A stretch of DNA of 64,000 nucleotides from Caldilineaceae bacterium. Lineage in GTDB: Bacteria; Chloroflexota; Anaerolineae; Caldilineales; Caldilineaceae. The notes under the pieces are model-generated. The model was given only the letters and a program-made list of their open reading frames with translations. It was not told where the DNA came from and made no database searches. Positions 23,386-32,239 of the stretch are shown here, piece by piece (position 1 is the stretch's first letter; each line of letters opens with the position of its first letter). Location: positions 8,396 to 72,395 of the forward strand of contig JAPKMW010000054.1 in the NCBI GenBank assembly GCA_026645575.1. The letters are read 5' to 3'. The position numbers and the translations under genes are program-made.

Positions 23386-26300
23386 TCAGAGGGCAGAGTT
23401 TTCAGAGATCAGAAAACCAGAGCCGGGGAGGAGAACCCGAAAACCGAAGCTGCCGTACCGGACGTGCGGGCTGACGTCGTTACGGTAGGCGCAACGGGCG
23501 CCGTTAACATTGACGTTGAACGAGCCGCCCCGCAACACGCGACCAGAGTCGCCTTCCAAGTCTTCTTTTACTCTTTCCTGATATTTCTCGTAGTTACTCT
23601 GCCATTGTGTACTGCACCACTCCCATACATTCCCACTCATATCAGCCGCGCCGCAAAGGGCATTGCCATTGGGAAAAAGCCCAACTGCTGATGTACTCTC
23701 AATCCCGGTTTCATTCATGTTGCAGCGGTCAGCACTGAACTTGGCACCCCATGGATAGTTGCGTCCATCAGTATTCCGGGCAGCCAGCTCCCATTCCGAT
23801 TCCGTTGGCAACCTTACCTCATATTGTACCACATCTGTAAGCCAGTTGCAAAAAGCGACAGCTTCATACCAACTAATGCCAACTTGTGGATGATTGGATG
23901 TTTGAAACACAGCACGATATTCGTCAGGACCTTCAATCTGATTTTCCTTACGCCATTGCCAGCCAGCCTTCGTCCAATACTGTTGTTTGGCATAACCACC
24001 GGCTTCCACAAAAGTGTTGTACTGCGCAACAGTAATCGGGTAGCGACTGATGCGGTAGGGTTGCGTAATGAGGTTGCAAGTAAATTGCGGCTTGCCGTCG
24101 TAGCGTTCGTTGCCCCCCATAATAAACAGCCCCGGCTCAATAACTTTCGACCAAACCAGATCGGGCAAGCCATTTTTCACGCCTACCCCTGGTCGCGGGT
24201 CACCTAACTGCCCTAAAGCAATACCAGCTTCCGCCCGTAGGCGTGGCGTGGCTTTATTCATGAGGCGGGCATTCGTGATAAGGCTATTTAGTCGCTCGGT
24301 CAAAGCATGGTACAGTGGGTGATCTTGTTCTTGATCAAACCACTCCAGACAACCGCTCGCCGCCAGTTCCGCCGCAGCTAACTGCTGGTCAGGCGGTAGG
24401 GTGGACTTTTGCCCCACCTCAGCCAGTTGCAACAGAAACGTTTGGGCATTGCGCCGGGCGTTCATGCTCAAGTAACCGGCCACCAGCAGGATCGGTTCGC
24501 GCCACCAGCTTTGCAGGACAAATTTCTCTTCTTGCAGCAGACGCACCATCGCCTCCACGCCCCCTTCCCCGCGCACCACTTCGGCCAGATAGCGGGCGAC
24601 CATAAACTCTTGAAAGGCCAGGTGGAAAAAGCGATAAAGCCCCAGCCGTTCTTCGAGCAAGGTACCACGCAAGCGGGTCAGTTGCAGGAAGTTGCGCACC
24701 AGATCCGCTGGTTGACCAGCCGCGCGCAACAGGCGCAGCAGAGCATCATCCTCAATTTCACGCCCTTGTTTCTCCCCCTGACGGTGTAGTTCCCAGGCAA
24801 TCTGCTGCACCAGATCGCGATGCACCTCATGGCTCTGACCGACCCAACGCCGGATCTCTTCCAGTGCTTCGCTATCCTCCAAGCCATAATCGGGCCAGAG
24901 CAAGCTGTCGGTGGCGCGTTGGTAGAGTTCGGCGCGATGTTGGGGGAAACGCCGCTCATTGAGGTGGACAATCAACAGCAGCCGCACCATGAGCGGGCTG
25001 TCGATCAAACGTGCGACATCTTCACCCAGGCGGCGCTGCCGTTCGGCTTCCAGGTCGCGAATGCCGGCCAGCAGTTCGTCAATCTGACGGGCGCGCACAA
25101 TGGCATCGTCGTAATAAAGGGCGCTGTATGCCTGTTGCACCAACGCCGTCACATGGGCTTCATCCAGTGCTTGCACCCGCACTTCCCGGAAATCGCGGCC
25201 CAACGCCGTGCGCCCTTGATAGGCAGCAATGCGACAGGTCACCACCAGACGCAGATCAGCCTTACCATCGGCCAGCCGTTCAATTGCCTCGCGGATGCGG
25301 GTGCGCTCAGCCTCATCCGGCACTTCATCCAGCCCGTCGAGCAGCAGAATCAGGTGGCGACCATTGTGCAAGAGACGGGTAAAGAAATCGGGCAACAGAT
25401 CAACCACCCCCTCCTGCTGCTCCACGAGATAGTCGGCAATAAAGGCGGCCAGCGTGCGCGGTTGGCTGTTATGTTGGATACTTTGGCGCCGATGCAGCGC
25501 ATAGACACTGAGCGGCAACACAATCGGGATGGGCGCTTCGGTTATTTCCGCCGGCAGACCGACTTTGGTGTGGGCCAGGGTTAACTCATCCACCAGCAGC
25601 GCTTGCGCCAGCGTATGGGCCAGATGTTGCAAGACGGTGGTCTTGCCCGAACCGGGACCGCCGGTGACAATCAGCCGATCTCCTTGAGCAAGCAGTTCAT
25701 TCAGTGTAATGGTGCGTTCGCGTTCTTCCCGTGCAATCGTTACTTCATCCTCGTCGTTCCAGCGCAGTGGTGAGCCGGCTTTGGCAGGGCCAACTTGTCG
25801 TTGGGCATGAAAGACAGCGGTTGCCGCCAGCGGGACATAGACGGTATCTAACGCGAGCGTCATCGCTTGTTCCCCCTGACGCCGCATCCCGCGCAACGTC
25901 ACCTGACCGTAGTGACGGCAAACCCAGCGGAGATAGGTGCGAATCTGTTCCTTCAGGGCGGGTTCGTCAACAGGCGGTGCGCCTCCTTGCTGTGACGGAT
26001 GGTAGTAGTTGATGATCTGCGTGATCTGCTTGCCCACCGCCACACCAACGTTACCGGTCAGATTGCCGGTTTGAATGAAGTCGCCCTCAACCGTCAACCG
26101 GCTGCCCACTTCCCTGAGCGCGGTCTTGAGCGTTGCGGCAAACCAATCCTTGTCAGCTTCGCTCATGACAGTCTGCACCACGCGCAACGCCTCAAAACGT
26201 TCCAGCAGATCATCCAGCGCTTTACGCCACGCCTCGTCAGTGGTGGCTTTGGCGGTCAACTCTTGGGCAAGTTCTTCCTCGGTGCTATGGTGCCAGTGGC

Positions 26301-26529
26301 TGATCTGTTCAGCCACCAGATTACCGCCAACGCCAGCGGCTAATGCGCCAAGCGTCATCAACAGGGGGTAATTCTGCGCACCAATGGCCTGGCGCGCTGC
26401 TTCCACCAGCGGAAAGATGGTTGCTGTGGAGAGCGCGCCGTAGAGAACGCCAGGGGTCAACTGGCGGGCGCTTGTCGCCAGCGAACGTAGCTTTGTCCCG
26501 GCTTTGGCTTGCCATTCACTCAAGTTCAT
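23386..26529 (-). CDS. DGR target: NACHT NTPase with C-terminal FGE/C-type-lectin-fold variable domain
   Basis: The 1047-aa protein starts with two hydrophobic segments (about 25-48 and 54-72), then a helical region and a Gly/Asn-rich turn (TGNLTGNVGVAVG, 154-166). A NACHT module follows: Walker A GGPGSGKTT at 290-298, Walker B LILLLDGLDEV at 393-403, sensor-like VVTCRIAAY at 429-437. A helical winged/ARM-like region leads to an FGE-sulfatase domain from about 800 to the end ([59 protein letters not shown]). The variable repeat covers codons 996-1036. STAND/NACHT proteins are ligand-triggered oligomerising switches, so the diversified fold probably is the ligand sensor. There is no obvious enzymatic effector; the N-terminal hydrophobic part may act at the membrane. 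Confidence 0.92.
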   Translation of the reverse strand: MNLSEWQAKAGTKLRSLATSARQLTPGVLYGALSTATIFPLVEAARQAIGAQNYPLLMTLGALAAGVGGNLVAEQISHWHHSTEEELAQELTAKATTDEAWRKALDDLLERFEALRVVQTVMSEADKDWFAATLKTALREVGSRLTVEGDFIQTGNLTGNVGVAVGKQITQIINYYHPSQQGGAPPVDEPALKEQIRTYLRWVCRHYGQVTLRGMRRQGEQAMTLALDTVYVPLAATAVFHAQRQVGPAKAGSPLRWNDEDEVTIAREERERTITLNELLAQGDRLIVTGGPGSGKTTVLQHLAHTLAQALLVDELTLAHTKVGLPAEITEAPIPIVLPLSVYALHRRQSIQHNSQPRTLAAFIADYLVEQQEGVVDLLPDFFTRLLHNGRHLILLLDGLDEVPDEAERTRIREAIERLADGKADLRLVVTCRIAAYQGRTALGRDFREVRVQALDEAHVTALVQQAYSALYYDDAIVRARQIDELLAGIRDLEAERQRRLGEDVARLIDSPLMVRLLLIVHLNERRFPQHRAELYQRATDSLLWPDYGLEDSEALEEIRRWVGQSHEVHRDLVQQIAWELHRQGEKQGREIEDDALLRLLRAAGQPADLVRNFLQLTRLRGTLLEERLGLYRFFHLAFQEFMVARYLAEVVRGEGGVEAMVRLLQEEKFVLQSWWREPILLVAGYLSMNARRNAQTFLLQLAEVGQKSTLPPDQQLAAAELAASGCLEWFDQEQDHPLYHALTERLNSLITNARLMNKATPRLRAEAGIALGQLGDPRPGVGVKNGLPDLVWSKVIEPGLFIMGGNERYDGKPQFTCNLITQPYRISRYPITVAQYNTFVEAGGYAKQQYWTKAGWQWRKENQIEGPDEYRAVFQTSNHPQVGISWYEAVAFCNWLTDVVQYEVRLPTESEWELAARNTDGRNYPWGAKFSADRCNMNETGIESTSAVGLFPNGNALCGAADMSGNVWEWCSTQWQSNYEKYQERVKEDLEGDSGRVLRGGSFNVNVNGARCAYRNDVSPHVRYGSFGFRVLLPGSGFLISENSAL
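23421..23544 (-). repeat. DGR variable repeat (VR)
   Basis: 124-bp copy of the template at 21676-21799 located at the 3' end of the target gene (codons 996-1036). Seventeen substitutions, all at template adenines, change 12 residues: N to V, V, V, G, G, D, S, S and Y; D to V; I to F; H to P. The framework residues ([20 protein letters not shown]) are unchanged. The 3' part GGTTTTCGGGTTCTCCTCC, free of changes, is the likely initiation-of-homing region. Confidence 0.95.
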
Positions 26530-26595
26530 GGGGGCTTACTCCCGTTGGATAGTTGGTTGGGTAATTGGGTAAATACGGTTGTTGGTGGCCTGGGC

Positions 26596-26664
26596 TATCA
26601 CCGCGAATTATAGGATTTGCGAATTACCCTGATCGATTCGCAAATCCTATAATTCGCGGTGATA
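26596..26664. repeat. 29-bp perfect palindrome upstream of the DGR target
   Basis: Arms 26596-26624 and 26636-26664, loop 11 nt. Located in the divergent spacer between the DGR target and the SNF2 helicase gene. No T-run. Confidence 0.7.
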
Positions 26665-26759
26665 CTTGACCAACCCACACATCATCCCCTAGTGTAGCAC
26701 ACGCCAACCGACGACGAAAAATACAGCGCCGATTTCATTTAAGATTTGTGGGTTGTCTG

Positions 26760-26768
26760 TGCTATAAT
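26760..26768 (+). promoter_or_regulatory. Extended -10 promoter element
   Basis: TGCTATAAT (TGN-TATAAT) on the plus strand, about 200 bp upstream of the SNF2 gene. No good -35 box is seen, as is usual for extended -10 promoters. Confidence 0.5.
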
Positions 26769-26834
26769 GCCAGAAACAGTTCATGAAATGGGAACATGAG
26801 TGCGTTGCCTAATGAAGGAATGGCAGGTTAGCCC

Positions 26835-26909
26835 GTCCCGTAGGGACGCTTGAATTTAGGGAGTAGAATCTTTCGATTTTTTCTCTAAACTCACCTGTCC
26901 CTACGGGAC
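26835..26909. repeat. GTCCCGTAGGGAC-family palindrome
   Basis: GTCCCGTAGGGAC (26835-26847) and GTCCCTACGGGAC (26897-26909) with inner words TTTAGGGA and CTAAACT, the same element as at 11883-11978. It lies within the presumed 5' leader of the SNF2 gene. Confidence 0.65.
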
Positions 26910-26976
26910 AAAATATCACGCGTACAAACAGCACACTACCCTAAAACGGCACGCCTAATTCAAAAGAAATAGCAAT

Positions 26977-28923
26977 ATGTCCACCGAACGCTTTGAATGG
27001 TTGGAAATCCCCGAAGAGCCGACCAAACGCAAGAAGAAGGCCGACGCCGCGCCCGAAATGCTCATGGGCAAGCGCTGTCCGCAGTGCAACTGGCTCGACG
27101 AGGAGACAACCACCGTCTGTTTCCGTTGCGGTTATCGCTACAATGTCGATCAAAATCTGGTCAGCCAGATTGCGACCTTGGGCGTGACCCTGCCCCCACG
27201 CGTCATCGAGACGACGCAGAATCTGGACAACTTCTTCCGCACGCATGGCCGCATTCGCCCGCCGGAGCCGCTGCCCATCTACCGGTTGCGCCTACAAGCC
27301 GAGATGCTGCGCCTGAGTCGGGGTTTTGATGAGTTGGTCTGCCTGGATGAGATCGCCGTCGAACATTATGAACACCAGATTGAGACCGCGCTCAAAGCGT
27401 TGCGCGATATGCGCGGGCGCGCTCTGTTGGCCGACGAGGTGGGGCTGGGCAAGACGATTGAAGCCGGCATTATCATGAAAGAATTGATCCTGCGCGGCTT
27501 GGTGCGTTCAGTCCTGGTCTTGACGCCGGCTTCGTTGACCGAACAGTGGCGCGAAGAGTTGGAGAACAAATTCCACGAATCGTTTCAGGTGATGGAGACG
27601 CCGACGCAGTGGCAAGAGGTGGCGACCGCCGAGCAGGGACGTTGGATCGTTAGCCTGGATCGCGCCAAGCTCAAACACCAAAGCGACGCCATCCTGGCCC
27701 GCGAGTATGACTTGATCGTGATCGACGAGGCGCATAAACTCAAGAATCGCACCACCCTGGCCTGGCAATTTGTCAATCAGGTGCGCAAACGCTATGTGCT
27801 GCTGCTGACAGCGACGCCCGTGCAGAATGATTTGATGGAACTCTACAGCTTGATCACCATTCTGGCGCCGGGGCAGTTGGGCACGGTGCGCGCCTTCCGT
27901 CGCCATTTTCTAGAACAGGCCGATAGTCGTCAGCCCAAGAATACCCGTTCGTTGCGCCGTCTACTCAACGATGTCATGATCCGTAACCGGCGCAGCAAGG
28001 TCGATATTCAATTTCCCAAGCGCCAGGCCGCCATCTACCATCTGGCGATGAGCGAGCCGGAGTGGCGACTTTATGCCGACGTCACCGATTACATCCGTCG
28101 CCGTTTTCGTGATGTGGACAGCAACAAACATTTGCGCCTAACGTTGGTGACGCTCCAGCGAGAGTTGAGCAGCAGCCCGCAAGCCGTGGCGTCAACCCTG
28201 CGCAAGATGGTACAGGATCGGGCGCATGGCGAAAATACACGGGCCGAGTTGCAACGCTTCCTGACGCTGGCCGAGTCGATCCCCGTGGGGCGCAAACTGA
28301 CAGCAGTGCGAGAAATTTTACAGCGTTATCCCGGCAAGTTTCTCATCTTCACTGAATACCGACAGACGCTCGACACCATTGTCCGCCACCTGCAAGAGGG
28401 TGGCATTCCAACCGTCGGCTTTCACGGCGGCTTGAGCATTGAGCAGAAAGAAGCCGCAGTCGTCGCCTTCAAAGGCGAGATGCGGGTCATGGTCAGCACC
28501 GAGAGTGGGGCGGAGGGGCGCAATCTCCAATTCTGCCACCAGTTGATCAACTATGACCTGCCCTGGAACCCCATGCGCGTCGAGCAGCGCATTGGTCGCC
28601 TCCACCGCCTGGGGCAGGAGAAAGATGTCAAGATTTTCAACCTGAGCTGCAACGAGACGATTGAGGCCCACGTCATCGAGTTGCTTGCGCGCAAGATCCG
28701 CATGTTTGAACTGGTCATCGGTGAGCTGGATCTGATTCTGGGCAATTTGGAAGGCAACAAATCATTCGAGGATTTACTACGCGAAGCATGGGAAGCGGCC
28801 AGCGATAGCGACGACCTGCAAGAGCGGCTCGAAGCGCTCGGTGATGTATTGGTGCGGGCGCGGCGCACCTATGAGCAGGTGCGAGAAAGCAATCAGATGT
28901 TGGATGAATCGTTGGAGTTGTAG
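26977..28923 (+). CDS. SNF2-family DEAD/DEAH helicase with N-terminal zinc ribbon
   Basis: The 648-aa protein has a CPQC...CFRC zinc ribbon (about 34-51). The SF2 motifs follow: motif I LLADEVGLGKTIEAG, motif Ia VLVLTPASLTEQW, motif II VIDEAHKLKN (DEAH), motif III LLLTATPVQND, motif V-like VSTESGAEGRNLQ and motif VI RVEQRIGRLHRLGQ. It resembles RapA/SNF2 translocases that remodel nucleic acid-protein complexes using ATP. It is divergent from the DGR target with about 450 bp of repeat-rich spacer between, so a link to the DGR is not indicated. Function could be transcription recycling or genome defence. Confidence 0.88.
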   Translation: MSTERFEWLEIPEEPTKRKKKADAAPEMLMGKRCPQCNWLDEETTTVCFRCGYRYNVDQNLVSQIATLGVTLPPRVIETTQNLDNFFRTHGRIRPPEPLPIYRLRLQAEMLRLSRGFDELVCLDEIAVEHYEHQIETALKALRDMRGRALLADEVGLGKTIEAGIIMKELILRGLVRSVLVLTPASLTEQWREELENKFHESFQVMETPTQWQEVATAEQGRWIVSLDRAKLKHQSDAILAREYDLIVIDEAHKLKNRTTLAWQFVNQVRKRYVLLLTATPVQNDLMELYSLITILAPGQLGTVRAFRRHFLEQADSRQPKNTRSLRRLLNDVMIRNRRSKVDIQFPKRQAAIYHLAMSEPEWRLYADVTDYIRRRFRDVDSNKHLRLTLVTLQRELSSSPQAVASTLRKMVQDRAHGENTRAELQRFLTLAESIPVGRKLTAVREILQRYPGKFLIFTEYRQTLDTIVRHLQEGGIPTVGFHGGLSIEQKEAAVVAFKGEMRVMVSTESGAEGRNLQFCHQLINYDLPWNPMRVEQRIGRLHRLGQEKDVKIFNLSCNETIEAHVIELLARKIRMFELVIGELDLILGNLEGNKSFEDLLREAWEAASDSDDLQERLEALGDVLVRARRTYEQVRESNQMLDESLEL

Positions 28924-28926
28924 CCT

Positions 28927-29754
28927 TTAGCGGAGACCGGCTTCCCGTAGAAAAGCATCTAGCCAGGTAGCATCTTCCTCAACCAGCGGCGGGACTGGTT
29001 CGGTGCGGTAGTTGATGCGCAAATCATAACCGGCGCGATCATAGAGGTCATGCAAGATGGGGTTCAAGTCCAGCACCGGCCACTCATCATCTTGTTGTAA
29101 TGGCAGGTGAAAGGTCGGGATGGGTTGGGCAATGGTAAAAGGATAAAAATGAGCGCGCGGTCGCATCGGCGCCGGGCTAACCAGAATGCTGTAGTGGTAG
29201 TTGCTGCCATTCCGTGGTTGCGCAAAGCGTTGACCGGCGCGCAACAGATCAATTTCAACCAGGTTGGTGTAGGAGTTGATCACTTCCTCCCGTTTGCGGG
29301 TGTATTGCGCTCGGCCTTCGCGTGACCCCTTATTCCACGGTGGCAGAATTTCCAGGATGGTCACGACTTTAAGGCCATCATCTTCACTATCAAGCCACAT
29401 TTCCGTCGCCAAATCACTACTACCAACTTCTTGAATGGACAGGTAGGTTTCACGAATCTGCTCCGGCATCGGCAATTCAATAATTTGTGGCTCGGTTCTG
29501 GCGGCTGGCCATTCTAAAACAGCCACAGGATGGGGTGAATATGGCCCAAGTACGCCAACATCGGGTACAGCCATAAAACTGGCGGGCAGAGGGTCATCCA
29601 GGTAGGAACGTTCCTCAATGGCGACAAAATAGCGCGGTCGTAGTCTTGGTGTGAGAAAGTCACGAATCGCTGCAATCAAACTATTGTGAACATTCGACCA
29701 AAGATTTGGTCGTTCTAGATAGGGATCCATACCAGGGAAAGGCGTCGCCATCAT
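28927..29754 (-). CDS. DUF4058 family protein
   Basis: The 275-aa protein starts MMATPFPGMDPYLERPNLWS followed by VHNSLIAAIRDFLTPRLRPRY, the diagnostic N-terminus of DUF4058. The family also has the VTILEILPPWNKGSREGRAQY segment and a C-terminal LHDLYDRAGYDLRINYRTEP, all present. The family is common in cyanobacteria, Planctomycetes and Chloroflexota and has no known function. It converges on the SNF2 gene with a 3-bp gap. Confidence 0.88.
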   Translation of the reverse strand: MMATPFPGMDPYLERPNLWSNVHNSLIAAIRDFLTPRLRPRYFVAIEERSYLDDPLPASFMAVPDVGVLGPYSPHPVAVLEWPAARTEPQIIELPMPEQIRETYLSIQEVGSSDLATEMWLDSEDDGLKVVTILEILPPWNKGSREGRAQYTRKREEVINSYTNLVEIDLLRAGQRFAQPRNGSNYHYSILVSPAPMRPRAHFYPFTIAQPIPTFHLPLQQDDEWPVLDLNPILHDLYDRAGYDLRINYRTEPVPPLVEEDATWLDAFLREAGLR

Positions 29755-29824
29755 CTACCTCCATGCCTACAGTGCATCAACTTATTTATAGCAATTTTAA
29801 CACAGGCACCGCAATCCAATCAAC

Positions 29825-30922
29825 TCATTGGCGCACATTGCCCAGGCGCGCCATCAATTGCACCATAAAACGCAAGTTGTGAATGGTTGCCAGCCGCATA
29901 AAAGCCGCTTCGTTGGCGGTGTAGAGGTGATTTAGGTAGCCGCGGCTGTACTGTTGACAGGTCAGGCAGTCGCAGTGTTCGGAAATGGGTTCTCTGGCTT
30001 TGATATATTTGTCGTCAGTGATGTAGAGATAGCGAAACCAGTCGGCATGATGAGCGACGGGGTGGGCATTGGCGCTGGTGAAGGTATAGAGCCGACCACG
30101 TCGGGCATCACGCGTCGGCAGGGCGGAGTCAAACGTGTCATAGCCCATGCCGGTGCAGATGGTGATGCTGGCCGGATGACCAACGCCCAGCGCGTGCATA
30201 GGAAATTCTGCGGGGATAAGTTCACGGGTGTAGGCCAGCATATCAATCAGCAAGGCCCCCTCGGCATCGAGCGGCCAGCCGCCATAGCCAAAACCATCGA
30301 AACCAATGGTCAGCAACGCTTCAGCGCACTGCTGGCGTAACTCCTTGGATCCGCCCCCTTGCACCACACCAAAGAGCAAAGGGCGCTCGCCGTCGGCAAA
30401 CTTTTTTTGCTTAACCAGGCGATCAAACTCTTGGCGACAGCGTTTGGCCCAGGCAATGGTGCGGCGCACCGATTCCTCCTGCGTCGCCGGCGGGTCATCG
30501 ACATGGGTGCAATCGTCGAGACACATGATGATGTCGGCGCCATAGCTCATTTGGAGTTGGATGCACTTTTCCGGCGTCAATTGAAACTTGCGGTCGGCGC
30601 CGTCGGGCTGGAAGACAATGCCGTCGTTGGTCAGCTTGCCATATTTGGCGTTCTGGCGGATGAGCGAATAAGCTTGAAAGCCCCCCGAATCGGTGAGGAT
30701 CGGGTAGGGCCAGCCGCACATCTCATGCAAGCCGCCCAACGCCTGAACCGTCGAGGAGCCAGGATGTTGCATGAGGTGGAAGGTGTTCATGACGACACCC
30801 TGAATGCCACAGTTGACGAGATCGACACTATCGACTGCCCTAACGACACCAAGGGTGGCGTCGGGCAGGAAAGTAGGCAGCAGTAACTGACCGTGCGGCA
30901 GGGCAAGGTTGGCAATAGACAT
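29825..30922 (-). CDS. tgt: tRNA-guanine transglycosylase (Tgt), divergent
   Basis: The 365-aa TIM-barrel enzyme swaps G34 of tRNA for a 7-deazaguanine base. Present are the ILTDSGGFQAYSL active-site Asp, ADIIMCLDDCTHVD, LFGVVQGG, the nucleophile region FDSALPTRDARRG and the zinc site CDCLTCQQYSRGYLNHL. The base-recognition loop, GGLxVGE in standard bacterial Tgt, reads YGGWPLDAEG here, so base specificity may differ. The ATG at 30922 is preferred over a TTG at 30931. It is the third gene of smpB-GNAT-tgt, 5 bp after the GNAT stop. Confidence 0.88.
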   Translation of the reverse strand: MSIANLALPHGQLLLPTFLPDATLGVVRAVDSVDLVNCGIQGVVMNTFHLMQHPGSSTVQALGGLHEMCGWPYPILTDSGGFQAYSLIRQNAKYGKLTNDGIVFQPDGADRKFQLTPEKCIQLQMSYGADIIMCLDDCTHVDDPPATQEESVRRTIAWAKRCRQEFDRLVKQKKFADGERPLLFGVVQGGGSKELRQQCAEALLTIGFDGFGYGGWPLDAEGALLIDMLAYTRELIPAEFPMHALGVGHPASITICTGMGYDTFDSALPTRDARRGRLYTFTSANAHPVAHHADWFRYLYITDDKYIKAREPISEHCDCLTCQQYSRGYLNHLYTANEAAFMRLATIHNLRFMVQLMARLGNVRQ

Positions 30923-30927
30923 GACGA

Positions 30928-31566
30928 TCAAGCTTCGCTTTCCGCACTTTCTTGATAACTTGGGTTGTGCCAGACGATTAATGTCGCCATGTTATCCGCG
31001 TCATTGGGTACATAGTTTTCAATCAACCCTTGATAAACAAAGCCATTGTTAAGTTGAAAGGTCAAGGTGTTGTCATAACATTGGCCGGCAACCACCGCTT
31101 CTGCATATGCAGCAACACTCATCGCATCGCGATACGCTGTGTAATCTGCTAAAAGACCACCAGCGACAATGCCCCGCTTGTTCTGCTGCATGACTAGCGT
31201 TTTGCGCGCGTCGTAAAGCCGACGCCCAAGCCCCTGGCGACGATAAGCCGGGTGAATACCCAGATCAATTGCATAGTACCAAGCGCCGGCCGGTTGATGG
31301 GTGGTATAGAAGCCGTTACCCGAAATTTCGACAGAGGCGTGATTGGGATGGTCAAAGTCAAAATCGGTGAAGATGCCGGAGGCAAACCCAATCACCTGTT
31401 CATCAGCCAACGCAACAAAGCTGCCTTCGGGAAAGATCCGGTAGTGACTGGCAAAATGTTCCTGGCGGTAATACTCTGTCTCGGCCACGGTCGGAAAGCA
31501 ATCATATTGTAGTTGGGCCAGGGCGTCGAAAAAACGTGGCTGCAAATTGACAATCGCAATCGCCAT
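30928..31566 (-). CDS. GNAT-family N-acetyltransferase
   Basis: The 212-aa protein has the GNAT acetyl-CoA-binding motif A as DLGIHPAYRRQGLGRRLYDARK (R-x-x-G-x-G/A loop RRQGLG). An upstream beta strand, SFVALADEQVIGFASGIF, is also typical. The acceptor substrate is unknown; the C-terminal half contains an extended YDNTLTFQLNNGFVYQGLIE segment where the acceptor site usually lies. It lies 7 bp after smpB and just before tgt in one operon. Confidence 0.88.
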   Translation of the reverse strand: MAIAIVNLQPRFFDALAQLQYDCFPTVAETEYYRQEHFASHYRIFPEGSFVALADEQVIGFASGIFTDFDFDHPNHASVEISGNGFYTTHQPAGAWYYAIDLGIHPAYRRQGLGRRLYDARKTLVMQQNKRGIVAGGLLADYTAYRDAMSVAAYAEAVVAGQCYDNTLTFQLNNGFVYQGLIENYVPNDADNMATLIVWHNPSYQESAESEA

Positions 31567-31573
31567 AAGTTCC

Positions 31574-32062
<489 letters not shown>

Positions 32063-32084
32063 ATCTTACCTATCTTGGTAGTCC

Positions 32085-32239
32085 GTAGTCCAGAGTCCGT
32101 AGTCCAAAGTCCAAAGTCCGTAGTCCAGAATCATAAAGCCTAGTAGACGACGGCTTAAATAAGCCAATGATTATCCGCGCTCCTGAACTTAGGACTTAAG
32201 ACTCTGGACTTTGGACTACGGACTATGGACTTTGGACTC
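32085..32239. repeat. AGTCC-rich word-repeat palindrome
   Basis: Words such as GTAGTCCAAAGTCC and AGTCCAGAGTCC on the left (about 32085-32130) face GGACTTTGGACTACGGACT on the right (about 32200-32239), forming a large imperfect palindrome. The right arm runs into the 3' end of the S41 protease gene. The same words recur at 33546-33642. Confidence 0.65.

Noticed and set aside
24820..25584. 254-codon plus-strand frame within the NACHT gene
   Set aside because: Antisense shadow of the NACHT domain with no protein-family features.
29825..30922. Tgt-like gene as DpdA of a DNA 7-deazaguanine modification system
   Set aside because: Zinc site and length are those of bacterial tRNA Tgt, and no other dpd genes are nearby; only the recognition loop is unusual.
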